NCBI GenBank assembly: GCA_009691855.1
Contig: SIAI01000005.1
Coordinates: forward strand, 83,437 to 147,436
From: Planctomycetota bacterium
GTDB taxonomy: Bacteria > Planctomycetota > UBA1135 > GCA-002686595
Direction: 5' to 3'
DNA: 64,000 nt
The position numbers were made by a program, and so were the translations under genes. The notes under the pieces are model-generated. The model saw nothing but the letters and a program-made list of their open reading frames with translations. It searched no databases and was not told the DNA's origin. Position 1 is the first letter of the stretch; each line of letters starts with the position of its first letter. Shown here one piece after another: positions 1 through 8,577 of this stretch.

Positions 1-106
1 CTTCGTGGCGTAGCACGCCCAGCGGCTCGCAGGCGATGCGCAGCGCGTCCGCCGAGGCGAAGCCGCACTTCTTGTCGCCGTAGTCGATGGAGAGGACGCC
101 GCCCAT
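1..106 (-). CDS. ruvX: RuvX/YqgF family Holliday junction resolvase-like protein (partial)
   Basis: Only the first 35 codons are in the window; the rest lies beyond the left edge. The N-terminus has the RNase H-fold signature of the RuvX/YqgF family: an SIDYG motif whose Asp (residue 8) is the expected first catalytic acid, followed by RIACEPLGVL, which matches the usual 'pLgvl' segment. Family members are pre-16S rRNA maturation nucleases and putative Holliday junction resolvases in the cytoplasm. The ATG at 106 lies 8 bp downstream of the manC stop, so it is probably the next gene of the same minus-strand run. The identification rests on a short stretch. Confidence 0.72.
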   Translation of the reverse strand, partial: MGGVLSIDYGDKKCGFASADALRIACEPLGVLRHE

Positions 107-114
107 GCGCGCGC

Positions 115-1191
115 TCAGAGGTAGCGCTCGCCATCGCGTGCCAGGCGCTCGACGATGCGCTTCACGTCCTGGGCGCGCTCGCGCGGACACACCAGCGTGG
201 CGTTGCCGGCGCGCACGACCACCAGGTCCTTCACACCCACCAGGGCGATGATCTCGTCGCCCTCGGCGTAGGCCAGGCACCCGCTGGAGTCCTCGGCGAT
301 CAGGCGCGCGTCCTGGGCCAGCACGGGGAAGTTGCCGTCCGGATCGCGAGGGTGGAGCTCGGGCAAGGCGGCCCACGAGCCCACGTCGCTCCAGGAGTAG
401 TCGATGGGCAGCATGCGCACGTTGGCGGCCTTCTCCAGCACGGCCACGTCGATGGCCACGCTGGGCAGCTCGGGATAGACGCGGGCGAGCGCTTCGCCTG
501 CGCGCACGCGGGCGAAGCCTTGCGCGATCTGCGGCGCGTGCGCGCGCAACGCGGCCTGGATCGCGCTCGTGCGCCACACGAACATGCCCGAGTTCCAGAA
601 GTGGCGCCCGCTGGCCAGGAACTCCTCGGCGCGCGCGCGCGGCGGCTTCTCGACGAAGCGCGCCACCGCGTGCACCGGGATCGCGCCGCGCTTCTCCGTC
701 TGTGCGCCGGCCTCGATGTACCCGTAGCCGGTCGCCGGGTGGTCGGGCTTCACGCCGAAGATCACCAGCGCGTCCGCGGCCGCCGCCTCCTCGGCCGCGG
801 CCACGAGCGTGGCCTGGAAGGCCGAGGTCGGATGGATGACGTGGTCCGAGGGCAGCACGACCTGCACCGCGTCGCGCGCGCGCTTGGCGACTTCCTCGGC
901 CGCGAAGGCCACGCACGGCGCCGTGTTGCGCGCCGCGGGCTCGGCCAGGATGTTGGCGCGCGGGAGCTCCGGCAGCGCGGCGCGCACGAGCTCCGTCTGG
1001 CTCTCGGCCGTGACCACCAGGATGCGCTCCCAGGGCACGAGCCCCGCCAGCCGCGCGCAGGTCTCGGCGATCATCGGCCGTCCGCCCCACACGGGCAGGA
1101 ACTGCTTCGGTCGCGCGCGCCGGCTGGCGGGCCAGAAGCGCGTGCCGGAACCGCCGGCCATCACCACCGCGTAGAGCTCGGGACGGGTCAT
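115..1191 (-). CDS. manC: Mannose-1-phosphate guanylyltransferase
   Basis: A 358-residue nucleotidyltransferase that makes GDP-mannose from mannose-1-phosphate and GTP, feeding mannose/fucose-type sugars into surface glycans. It shows the sugar-nucleotidyltransferase signature AGGSGTRFWPASR at residues 12-24, PSDH near 114, the FVEKP motif near 179-183 and WNSGMF near 199; DVGSW follows nearer the C-terminus. Length fits the short, monofunctional GDP-mannose pyrophosphorylases without a fused isomerase domain. The ATG at 1191 was chosen because it places the P-loop-like motif at residue 12; the reading frame upstream is open but shows no family similarity. It lies 91 bp after the AsmA-like gene and 8 bp before ruvX. 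A related hexose-1-phosphate nucleotidyltransferase specificity cannot be excluded. Confidence 0.9.
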   Translation of the reverse strand: MTRPELYAVVMAGGSGTRFWPASRRARPKQFLPVWGGRPMIAETCARLAGLVPWERILVVTAESQTELVRAALPELPRANILAEPAARNTAPCVAFAAEEVAKRARDAVQVVLPSDHVIHPTSAFQATLVAAAEEAAAADALVIFGVKPDHPATGYGYIEAGAQTEKRGAIPVHAVARFVEKPPRARAEEFLASGRHFWNSGMFVWRTSAIQAALRAHAPQIAQGFARVRAGEALARVYPELPSVAIDVAVLEKAANVRMLPIDYSWSDVGSWAALPELHPRDPDGNFPVLAQDARLIAEDSSGCLAYAEGDEIIALVGVKDLVVVRAGNATLVCPRERAQDVKRIVERLARDGERYL

Positions 1192-1282
1192 GGCCGCAGT
1201 CTCGGGATTCGCGCCTCGCGCCTCAACCGTTCTGCGCGAAGAGTGCGCTGGATCGCGTCCGTCCGTGGCCCGTCTGCCACGC

Positions 1283-4200
1283 TCAGAAGCGCGGACCGAG
1301 CGCCGAGAAGTGCGGCAGCGGCAACCTGCGCTCGGGGTCGTCGTCGAAGGAGCGGATCCACTCCAGGATCGAGTTGCGGATCGTGACCTCCGGGCGCTCG
1401 AAGTCGCCGCGCACGGCCACGCGCCACAGGTTGTTGTTGAGCCAGTAGAGGATGCGGCTGAGCACACCGAAGTGCTCGAGCAGCCCGTAGCGCACCTCGA
1501 GGTCGTAAGCCAGGCGCCCGTCGAGGTCCTGCCAGCCCTGGCCGACGAGATCGAGCAGCGCGCTGCGGATCTCGAGGTGCGAGACCTGGATGCGTCCGTC
1601 GCGCAACTCGAAGCGCGAACGCAGGCGATCGAACAGCCCGGTGCGGTCGAAGCCGAGCTGCAGGAACAGCTCGCGCATCACCGGGATCGACCACAGCGCG
1701 CCGTCGTCCAGCGACAGCGAGCCGCGTCCGACCAGGGCCAGGACTTCGCCCGGCGTGCCCGAGAGCTGCAGCGCGGCGTCCAGGAAGCCCTCGTCGGCGA
1801 TGCTGGACTGGAACACGCCGCGCAGCAGGCCCGCCACGCTCACGCGCTCGAGACGCAGGCCGACGTCGAAGCGGTAGGGCTCCGAGAGGTCCACGCCCAG
1901 GGCCTTGCTCGCGCCGCCCTGCACGCCGCCCAGCGACTCCAGACGTCCGCCCTCGAAGTCGCCCGAGAGGTTGTCGATCGTCAGGCGCCCGTCGACGTAG
2001 CCGGCGATCATGCTGGCGTCGTTGAGTTCGCGCTCCGCGATCGTCGCTTGCAGCCCGTCGATGCGCGCCCAGCCGCGCGTGCGGTTCGACTCCTGCAGCA
2101 GCTCCTCGAGCGCGATCTTCGCCTCGGCGATGCGGATCGGCAGGCCCAGGCTCAGCTCGAGGTCGTGCGCGCGCATCGCGCCGCGCAGCGCGACCTTGCC
2201 GCGCTTGTCGGCCTCCGAGGTCACCAGCAGGCGCGCGCCGAGCACGTCCAGCGCGCCGCGCCAGCTGGGATTGGAGCGCAACGCTTCCAGCGCGCTCGGG
2301 CTCAAGATGCCGGCCAGGTGGTCGGCGTCGAGCGGCAGGTTGCGCGTCGAGAGCTCGGCCTGCAGCGCGCGGCCGTTGGCGTCGCTCCAGAAGCCCTCGC
2401 GCGCCAGCCAGGGATCGGCCGCGCTCACGCGCGCCAATGCCGCGAGCGGGAAGGTGAGCACGTCGGTGAGCTCCAACGGATGTCCCGCCAGGGTCGCGCG
2501 CACGCGCGGGCTGGTCAGGATCTCGTCCTGCTGCGTGAGCGTCCCGTGCAGGTCATGCAGCTGGAATTCGCGCGCGCTGAGGTCGTTGTGGCGCAACTGG
2601 ATGCGGTAGCGATTCTTCGGCGGCGCGGGGCTGGCCGGATCGAACTCGGTCTCCAGCGCGAAGTCCACCGGGCCGGCCAAGGTCCAGCTGGAGAGGTCGA
2701 TGCCCTGACCCGTGCCGCCGCTGGCCAAGGTCGTGACGAGCGCGCCCTTGAAGCTGGTGTTGGTGGCGTCGATCCCGGCGCCGTAGACGTGCACGCGCGC
2801 CGGACCGACCTCAGGGATCGCGCCGCGCGCGAACAGCTCCACGCCGCTCGGCCATGAACCCGCCAGACACAGCTGTGAAGAACTGCGCACCTCCTCGCCC
2901 TGCTCGGCGGTCTGGATCAGGATGCGGCCGTGGAGGTCGCGCACCTGGCGCTGGAAGAACTGCGGCTGCACGTGGACCTCGAGTGGCGTGCCCTCGACCG
3001 CCGTGGCGAAGGGTGCGCTCACGCTGGGGTGCGCGCCGCGAAAGCGCACGTGCATGCGTCCGACCGCGCCGTAGTCGGCGACCTCGCGCTGCAGCGTGGG
3101 GAAGCGGCTGGCGAGGACGTCGAAGTCGCGGCCCTTCAGGCGCAGCGCGTCGATGTCGATGGCGAGCTCCTGCAGGAGGGGCGCGACGTAGCCGTGCTCG
3201 AACACCGGCGGCAGCGCTTCCTCGCGCACCCAGCCGTGCACGCGCGCCTGCGCCCCGACGCCCTCCGCGCCGCGATTGTCGAAGGAGTAGGCCACGCCGA
3301 AGGCGCGCTTCTTCAGCAGCGGATCGTCGCGCCGGTGTGCGACCTCGCGCGCCCAGCGCAGGGCGAGTTCGCCGTTCACGCCGTCCATCTGCACCGGCAT
3401 CTCGCTCCAGCGCAACGACGTACCGTGCACCTGGAACGTCCCCGCGCCGCTGGTGCCGCCGAGTTCGGGCCCGGTGCGCAGGCGGAAGTCGCCAGCCAGG
3501 GTTCCACCTTCGGGGGCGAAGGAAGGCACGATCCACTCCAGGTGCTGGTTCCCTTGCAGCGCTGCGCTGAGCGCGGGCGAGATCGCCAGCGAGGGCGTCG
3601 AGAGCACGAGGTCGAACTCGGGCAGAGCGAGAGGACCGGGATGAGGCGGCGCCAGGACTTGCGTCCAGCCCTGGAGCGTGCCGCTGCCGTGCTGCGCGCT
3701 GATGTCGCGCACCGACAGTCGCAGCGGGTACGGGCGCGTGCTGTCGTCGCCCAGCAGGAGCTCGCCGCGCACCCCGGTCAGCGGCAGGGCGAGCCCGCCG
3801 CGCGGATCGCCGGGGTAGCCCGCGTAGGTCAGCGACACCTCGCCCTGGGCGCGCACAGCCAGCGCGAGGTCGCGTGTCCAGCCCTGCGCGTCGCGGCCGA
3901 GCGTGAGCGTCCCCGCCATATCGACGTGTCCGTGCGGGTCGAGCATCTCGCGCACGTAGGCGAGCGAGTGCTCGAGGCCCACGGCCGCCAGGTCCGCGCG
4001 CTCGATCGAGACGTGCGCCGCCTGGCCCCAGGCCCGCAGCCAGGCACCGTTCGGCACTTCGCGACCGAGCTCGGCCGCGAGCTCGAGCGGCGTCTCGCCC
4101 GCGCGCGCGCTCAGCGTCGCCCACGCGGCCCAGGCCGCGCGCGCCTCCACGTCCAGCCCCGGACCGGGCGCGAAGTCCGCCTCGAGCTCGGCCGCGAAGG

Positions 4201-5029
4201 CGTCGATGGGCGGCAAGCCGTCACTCAGTCGTGCGCGCCCGTCCTGCAGTGACGCGCGCAGGTGTCCGTGCGAGGGCACCGCGGCCCTGCGGCTGAGCTC
4301 GAAGGAGGCGTCGAGCGAGAGCTGCACGCTGCCCTCTTCGAGCGGCAGCCGCGCGGCCTGGGCCACGCCCGGCAGGCTGCGCGTGGCCAGCTCGAGCTCG
4401 CGCGCCGCGGCCCACAGGCGCACGCTTTCGTCGCTGACCTCTCCGCTGAGGCGGATCGGCTGCTCGGCGTCGAACACGCCGCCCAGCGAGGGAGCCAGCC
4501 GTCCGGCGAGCTCGAGCCGACCCGGGCCCAGTGGGCGTGCGCACAGTTCCACGCGTCCGAGCTGGAAGCGCGAGCGGTCGGCGAGCTCCAGGCTCAGCTC
4601 CAGAGCGCTCACGGACACGGGCGGCGGAGCGGCGTCCGCGCTCGTCCGCAGATGCGGGCCCACCAGCGTCTGCAGGTCGGCCAGGAGGCGCGGGCCCAGC
4701 AGCAGGTGTCCGCCCTGGATGCGCAGCGCGCGCAGACCGTCGAGCCGCGGTTCGAGCACGACGTGTACGCGCTCCAGCAAGAGTTCGTCGGCGCCCGCCT
4801 CGTCGGGTGAGGCGAAGGCCAACCCGGAGAGCTCGAGCCCGGGCTCGAACCAGGTGAGCTCCGCACGCACGAGCGTCAGGCGTGCGCCTGCTGCACCCAG
4901 CTCGCGCGCCAGGCGCTCACGCACCCAGCGCGTGAGCAAGCCGCTCTGCTCGACGAACACCAGGCTCGCCATGACGAGCAGCAGGAGGGCGGCCACGCCC
5001 ACCAGGAAGCGCCGCGACCAGGTGAGCAT
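1283..5029 (-). CDS. AsmA/YhdP-like membrane-anchored protein
   Basis: A 1248-residue protein with one N-terminal membrane segment (about residues 8-26) followed by a very long beta-rich region. The segment just after the anchor (VERERLARELGA-like, then 'LELSGLAF') and the C-terminal part, which describes repeated layered domains ('GRLAYDLEVRYGLLEHFGVLSRILYWLNN' region, positions about 1200 residues in), fit AsmA-like, YhdP-like proteins. Members of this superfamily (with TamB and Vps13) are bridge-like proteins linked to lipid transport between inner and outer membranes. The start is 3 bp after the alr stop, implying co-transcription. No catalytic motif is expected. The family call is from architecture and scattered C-terminal similarity, so function is inferred. 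Confidence 0.7.
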   Translation of the reverse strand: MLTWSRRFLVGVAALLLLVMASLVFVEQSGLLTRWVRERLARELGAAGARLTLVRAELTWFEPGLELSGLAFASPDEAGADELLLERVHVVLEPRLDGLRALRIQGGHLLLGPRLLADLQTLVGPHLRTSADAAPPPVSVSALELSLELADRSRFQLGRVELCARPLGPGRLELAGRLAPSLGGVFDAEQPIRLSGEVSDESVRLWAAARELELATRSLPGVAQAARLPLEEGSVQLSLDASFELSRRAAVPSHGHLRASLQDGRARLSDGLPPIDAFAAELEADFAPGPGLDVEARAAWAAWATLSARAGETPLELAAELGREVPNGAWLRAWGQAAHVSIERADLAAVGLEHSLAYVREMLDPHGHVDMAGTLTLGRDAQGWTRDLALAVRAQGEVSLTYAGYPGDPRGGLALPLTGVRGELLLGDDSTRPYPLRLSVRDISAQHGSGTLQGWTQVLAPPHPGPLALPEFDLVLSTPSLAISPALSAALQGNQHLEWIVPSFAPEGGTLAGDFRLRTGPELGGTSGAGTFQVHGTSLRWSEMPVQMDGVNGELALRWAREVAHRRDDPLLKKRAFGVAYSFDNRGAEGVGAQARVHGWVREEALPPVFEHGYVAPLLQELAIDIDALRLKGRDFDVLASRFPTLQREVADYGAVGRMHVRFRGAHPSVSAPFATAVEGTPLEVHVQPQFFQRQVRDLHGRILIQTAEQGEEVRSSSQLCLAGSWPSGVELFARGAIPEVGPARVHVYGAGIDATNTSFKGALVTTLASGGTGQGIDLSSWTLAGPVDFALETEFDPASPAPPKNRYRIQLRHNDLSAREFQLHDLHGTLTQQDEILTSPRVRATLAGHPLELTDVLTFPLAALARVSAADPWLAREGFWSDANGRALQAELSTRNLPLDADHLAGILSPSALEALRSNPSWRGALDVLGARLLVTSEADKRGKVALRGAMRAHDLELSLGLPIRIAEAKIALEELLQESNRTRGWARIDGLQATIAERELNDASMIAGYVDGRLTIDNLSGDFEGGRLESLGGVQGGASKALGVDLSEPYRFDVGLRLERVSVAGLLRGVFQSSIADEGFLDAALQLSGTPGEVLALVGRGSLSLDDGALWSIPVMRELFLQLGFDRTGLFDRLRSRFELRDGRIQVSHLEIRSALLDLVGQGWQDLDGRLAYDLEVRYGLLEHFGVLSRILYWLNNNLWRVAVRGDFERPEVTIRNSILEWIRSFDDDPERRLPLPHFSALGPRF

Positions 5030-5032
5030 GGG

Positions 5033-6214
5033 CTAGCTCGGGAGCGCGCGCAGGGACGGCTCCAGCGCGGCGGGGGTCACGCCGCCGCCGATGAACACGC
5101 GCTCCACGCGCTTGCCGATCGAGCAGGTGACGGCGTAGGGCACGGTCCCGGTGCGCGCGGCGATCTCCTCCGCGCGTATGCGCGCGCCGCCGTCGGCGCC
5201 GATCAAGGTCACCTTCTCGCCCACGCCCACGCCGGGCACGTCGGTGACGTCGATGGTGGTGTAGTCCATCGAGATGCGTCCGACCATCGGCACGCGCCGG
5301 CCGCGCACCAGCACCTCGCCCTGGTTGCCGAGGCGCCAATCGACGCCGTCGTCGTAGCCCACCGGCAGCACGGCGATGCGCGAGGCGCGCGTGGCGTTCC
5401 AGGTGCCGCCGTAGCCCACGCTCTCGCCCTTCTTGACCTCCTGCACGTGCACGATGCGCGTGCGCACGGACATGACCGGGGCGAGCTCGGGATGGAACAA
5501 ACGCGGGTCGGGGGCGATGCCGTAGGCCGCCGCGCCGACGCGCACGGCGTCGTACAGCGGCGCGAGGCCCGAGAGCACGCAGGCGGAGTTGGCCAGGTGC
5601 ACCCACGCGCGCCCGCTCGGCCCGTCGAACAGCCCCAGCTCGCGCGCGCGCGCCACCAGCGCGCCGAAGTCCTGCGCCTGGCGGCGCGCGCTCTCGGAAC
5701 GCGCGCCGTCGGTGGCGGCGATGTGCGTCATCAAGCCCGAGAGCACCAGGAAGGGGCCCGAGCGCAGCTCCTCGAGCGCGCTCAGCGCCTCTTCGCTGGT
5801 CATGCCCAAGCGGTTCATGCCGGTGTCGACCTTGAGGTGGATGCGCGCCTTGGTCGCGGCGCCGCGCGCGGTCTTCGCCAGCGCGCGGAACAGCTCCAGC
5901 GAGGGCACGGCCACCTCGACGCCCTGGCGCAGGGCGGGCAGGGCTTCGTCGCCCAGCACCGGCCCGAGCACCACGATGCGCGCGCGCACGCCGACACGGC
6001 GCAGCTCCAGGGCCTCGTTGCAAGTGGTGACGCACAACGCCTGCGCGCCCGCGCGCAGCGCGTGGTGCGCGATCGCGGCCGCACCGTGACCATAGGCATC
6101 GGCCTTGGCGACCAAGAGCACCGCGACCGAGGAGCCGACCAGGCGCCGCACCAACCCCAGGTTGCGGGCCAGGGCATCGAGATCGATTTCGGCCCAAGCT
6201 CGCGAGGAATCCAC
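5033..6214 (-). CDS. alr: Alanine racemase
   Basis: A 393-residue fold-type III PLP enzyme that interconverts L- and D-alanine for peptidoglycan. The PLP lysine is Lys37 in VAKADAYGHGA; the second catalytic residue, a tyrosine, is in the GYGGTW motif, and the C-terminal domain has VGRISMDYTTIDV. I chose the GTG at 6214: the next in-frame ATG upstream (6227) is followed at once by a stop, and the family begins close to the 'AEIDLDAL' segment that starts at residue 8 here. A -10-like TATGTT lies 8 nt before this GTG, so the gene may have its own leaderless promoter. It follows tsaB by 32 bp and precedes the AsmA-like gene by 3 bp. Confidence 0.93.
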   Translation of the reverse strand: MDSSRAWAEIDLDALARNLGLVRRLVGSSVAVLLVAKADAYGHGAAAIAHHALRAGAQALCVTTCNEALELRRVGVRARIVVLGPVLGDEALPALRQGVEVAVPSLELFRALAKTARGAATKARIHLKVDTGMNRLGMTSEEALSALEELRSGPFLVLSGLMTHIAATDGARSESARRQAQDFGALVARARELGLFDGPSGRAWVHLANSACVLSGLAPLYDAVRVGAAAYGIAPDPRLFHPELAPVMSVRTRIVHVQEVKKGESVGYGGTWNATRASRIAVLPVGYDDGVDWRLGNQGEVLVRGRRVPMVGRISMDYTTIDVTDVPGVGVGEKVTLIGADGGARIRAEEIAARTGTVPYAVTCSIGKRVERVFIGGGVTPAALEPSLRALPS

Positions 6215-6222
6215 GCGCTCAG

Positions 6223-6250
6223 AACATAGCGATGGGGTCGTGCCGTTCAA
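6223..6250 (-). promoter_or_regulatory. Candidate promoter for alr
   Basis: On the minus strand TTGAAC (6250-6245), a 16-bp spacer and TATGTT (6228-6223) resemble -35 and -10 boxes. The -10 ends 8 nt before the GTG start, so a transcript would begin at or next to the start codon (leaderless). The -35 overlaps the tsaB stop region. This is a pattern match only. Confidence 0.35.
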
Positions 6251-6939
6251 CGCTCCTGCGGGCGCGCGACGGACGCGCCGCCGAACTCGAGCAGGTACAG
6301 CGGCTCGAGCGCCTGCGCCGCGCGCAGCGTTCCAGCGGCGACCCGCGCGCGCCCCAGGGCGAGCAGGGCGCGCGCGCTCGGACGCGCCGTGCACTCGATG
6401 CGCGCCGCGCTTCCAGCCGCGAGGCCAGCCGCTTCGGCCAGGCCCGGGTGGCCGAGGATCCGCCCGCCTTGCGCGCAGCACTCGGCGAGCTCGGCCGCGC
6501 GCAGGGCCGCCGGCGGCGCGAGGACCTCCAGGCCCTGCGCCGTGCGCTCGTAGCGCGCGTGATAGAAGCGCCCGGCGCGCGCGTCGAAGACCACGCTCGC
6601 GCTCTCGCCGGGCGCAAGTTCGGCGAAGGCCAGAGCCTCGAAGGAGCACAGGCCGTAGAGCAGCGCTCCGGTCCCGCGCGCCAGGGCCTGGGCGGTGGCG
6701 ATGCCCACGCGCAGGCCGGTGTAGCTGCCCGGGCCGAGGCCCACGAACACGGCGTGGAAGGCGTGCGCCCCGGCCACGCGCTCGACCCCGGATTGAGCCA
6801 GGAGCACCTCCAAGCGCGGCACGAGGTCGCTGGCGTGGCTACGGCCGTCGAGTTCCTCACCCCATACCGCAGCGCCCAGGGCCAAGGCCAACGAGGCCTC
6901 GCGCCGCGACGTCTCCAGGGCGAGGTCGAGCGCCGTCAC
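6247..6939 (-). CDS. tsaB: tRNA threonylcarbamoyladenosine biosynthesis protein TsaB
   Basis: A 230-residue ASKHA-fold protein. With TsaD and TsaE it forms the complex that puts threonylcarbamoyl on A37 of ANN-decoding tRNAs. It begins with LALETSRREASLALA and carries the diagnostic VGLGPGSYTGLRVGIATAQ segment near residues 66-84. TsaB is a scaffold rather than the catalytic subunit, and the C-terminal half is poorly conserved, as usual. The start is a GTG at 6939. A palindromic MITE-like element begins only 10 bp upstream, separating the gene from glmM; without the element the glmM stop would lie 9 bp from this GTG. Confidence 0.9.
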   Translation of the reverse strand: MTALDLALETSRREASLALALGAAVWGEELDGRSHASDLVPRLEVLLAQSGVERVAGAHAFHAVFVGLGPGSYTGLRVGIATAQALARGTGALLYGLCSFEALAFAELAPGESASVVFDARAGRFYHARYERTAQGLEVLAPPAALRAAELAECCAQGGRILGHPGLAEAAGLAAGSAARIECTARPSARALLALGRARVAAGTLRAAQALEPLYLLEFGGASVARPQER

Positions 6940-6949
6940 GGGGTCGGGC

Positions 6950-7139
6950 TAGCCGCTGTTGAAAAAGTCCCGTCGCGAGGCACAGCGCTTTTCGTCAGGG
7001 CCAGGAACGCGACGCAGAGACGGCGGAAGCGGCCTTCCTGGCCGCCGAGCACGGCCTGGATTGATACCGCACGTCGAGCCTGACGACGCACCGGCGAAAA
7101 GCGCGAAGCCGTAGCAGGGACCTTTTTCAACAGCGGCTA
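6950..7139. mobile_element. MITE-like palindrome, family 1 (190 bp)
   Basis: A nearly full-length imperfect inverted repeat. The left arm TAGCCGCTGTTGAAAAAG pairs with the right arm CTTTTTCAACAGCGGCTA, and pairing continues inward (GTCCC/GGGAC, GCGCTTTTCG/CGAAAAGCGC). Both ends lie in CTAG, so TA is the likely target duplication. Removing one TA plus the element joins the glmM stop codon TAG to the DNA before tsaB. No transposase is present, so it would need one in trans; Tc1/mariner-IS630-type enzymes are known to duplicate TA. Confidence 0.7.
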
Positions 7140-8486
7140 GGCCCCGATCTCGCGGGCGATGCAGTTGGCGAGCTGCTGGGCGCGGCTGCGGACGTGGCCC
7201 TCGTCCGGGCCCTCGACCATCACGCGCGCCAGGGGTTCGGTGCCGGAATAGCGCAGCAGCACGCGCCCGTCCTCGCCCAGCTCGCTCTCGATGCGCCGCA
7301 CCTCGTCCATCACGCGCGGCACGTCGGAGAGGTTCGGCTTGCGCTCCACGGGGACGTTGATCAGCACCTGCGGGAAGGCGCGGAAGGCGCGCGCCAGCTC
7401 GGAGAGGGGCACCTTCTGGCGGCGCAGGACCTGCAGCACGCGCAGCGCGGTGTAGGTGCCGTCGCCGACGTAGAAGTTGTCGGCGCCGAAGACGATGTGC
7501 CCGGACTGCTCGCCGCCCAGGGCCAGCTTTTCGGCGCGCAGGGCCTCGACCACGCGCCGGTCGCCGACGCCCACGGTGGTGACCTGCACGCCGACCTCGC
7601 GCAGGGCACGGTGCAGGCCGCGGTTCGACATGACCGTGGCCACGATGCGCGCGCCGGGCAGCGTCCCGTGCTGCATGCGCTCGCGCGCCAGCAGGGTCAG
7701 GAGCCCATCGCCGTTCACCAGCGCGCCGTGCTCGTCCACCAAGAGGCAGCGGTCGCCGTCGCCGTCCAAGGCGATGCCCAGGTCGGCGGAATGGAGTCGC
7801 ACGGCCTCCTGCAGGCCCGCGGGGTGGGTCGAGCCGCATCCCTGGTTGATGTTGTCGCCGTCCGGCGCACAGGCCAGCGAGACCACATGCGCCCCCAGGC
7901 GGCCCAGGATGCGCGGCGCGACGCGGCTGCCGCCGCCGTTGGCGCAGTCGAGCACGATCGAGAGCCCGTCGAGCTTCAGCCCGGCGACGGCCTCCATCAA
8001 GTGCGCCAGGTAGGCGTTCTCGAGCGTCGGATCGGCCTCGGGCAGGGCGCCCCGGGGGAGCGCCTCGGGCCGCGCGCGCAGCTCGGCCTCGATCTCGTCC
8101 TCGGTCGCGTCCGGCAGCTTGTCCGCGGCGCCGCTGAAGACCTTGATGCCGTTGTCCTCGGCCGGGTTGTGCGAGGCCGAGACCATCAGCGCCAGATCGA
8201 AGCCCTTCAGGCGCGCGAGCACGGCCAGGCCGGGGGTCGTGATCAGGCCGGCGCTGGTCACGCTCGCGCCGCTCTGGCCCAGCCCGCGTGCGACGGCGGC
8301 TTCCAGCGCCGGGCCCGAGCGCCGGCCGTCGTGTCCAACCAGCGCGCGCATGCCGCTGCGGCCGCGCCCGAGCACCACGCCCACCGCGCGTCCGAGGGCC
8401 GAGACCGCGTCGACGGTCAGCCAGCCTTCACCGAAGCGGCCGCGGATCCCGTCAGTACCGAAGAGGCGCTCGTGCTTCAAGGGCAC
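7137..8486 (-). CDS. glmM: Phosphoglucosamine mutase
   Basis: A 449-residue alpha-D-phosphohexomutase that converts glucosamine-6-phosphate to glucosamine-1-phosphate, the entry to UDP-GlcNAc, peptidoglycan and LPS. It has FGTDGIRG near residue 9, the phosphoserine loop MVSASHNPAEDNG (active Ser105), the metal-binding LDGDGDRC loop near residue 245, GGEQSGH in the sugar-binding loop and RYSGTEP near the C-terminus. Length is typical. The start is a GTG at 8486. The stop codon TAG shares its TA with the right end of the MITE-like palindrome. It lies 91 bp downstream of the diadenylate cyclase gene; in Firmicutes GlmM is known to bind and inhibit CdaA, so this adjacency may be functional. Confidence 0.95.
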   Translation of the reverse strand: MPLKHERLFGTDGIRGRFGEGWLTVDAVSALGRAVGVVLGRGRSGMRALVGHDGRRSGPALEAAVARGLGQSGASVTSAGLITTPGLAVLARLKGFDLALMVSASHNPAEDNGIKVFSGAADKLPDATEDEIEAELRARPEALPRGALPEADPTLENAYLAHLMEAVAGLKLDGLSIVLDCANGGGSRVAPRILGRLGAHVVSLACAPDGDNINQGCGSTHPAGLQEAVRLHSADLGIALDGDGDRCLLVDEHGALVNGDGLLTLLARERMQHGTLPGARIVATVMSNRGLHRALREVGVQVTTVGVGDRRVVEALRAEKLALGGEQSGHIVFGADNFYVGDGTYTALRVLQVLRRQKVPLSELARAFRAFPQVLINVPVERKPNLSDVPRVMDEVRRIESELGEDGRVLLRYSGTEPLARVMVEGPDEGHVRSRAQQLANCIAREIGA

Positions 8487-8577
8487 CCAGTGTCCCCGAT
8501 CGACACGGCGCGGACAAGCGCGGGTTCGGGCTCCGTCGGCGCTCGCGCGCGACTCGCGCCCAGGAGCGCGGCGGAGT

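Noticed and set aside
1190..2857. Very long antisense open frames over the manC/AsmA region, and similar ones at 7194-8909, 9277-10911, 11627-14089, 30020-31987 and 35797-37398
   Set aside because: They lie opposite strongly supported genes and have the Arg/Ala/His-rich composition expected of shadow frames in very GC-rich DNA.
5030..5036. CTAG at the alr stop as a possible palindrome-element end
   Set aside because: No inverted repeat partner and no element sequence follow; it is an ordinary stop codon context. It could be an unoccupied target.
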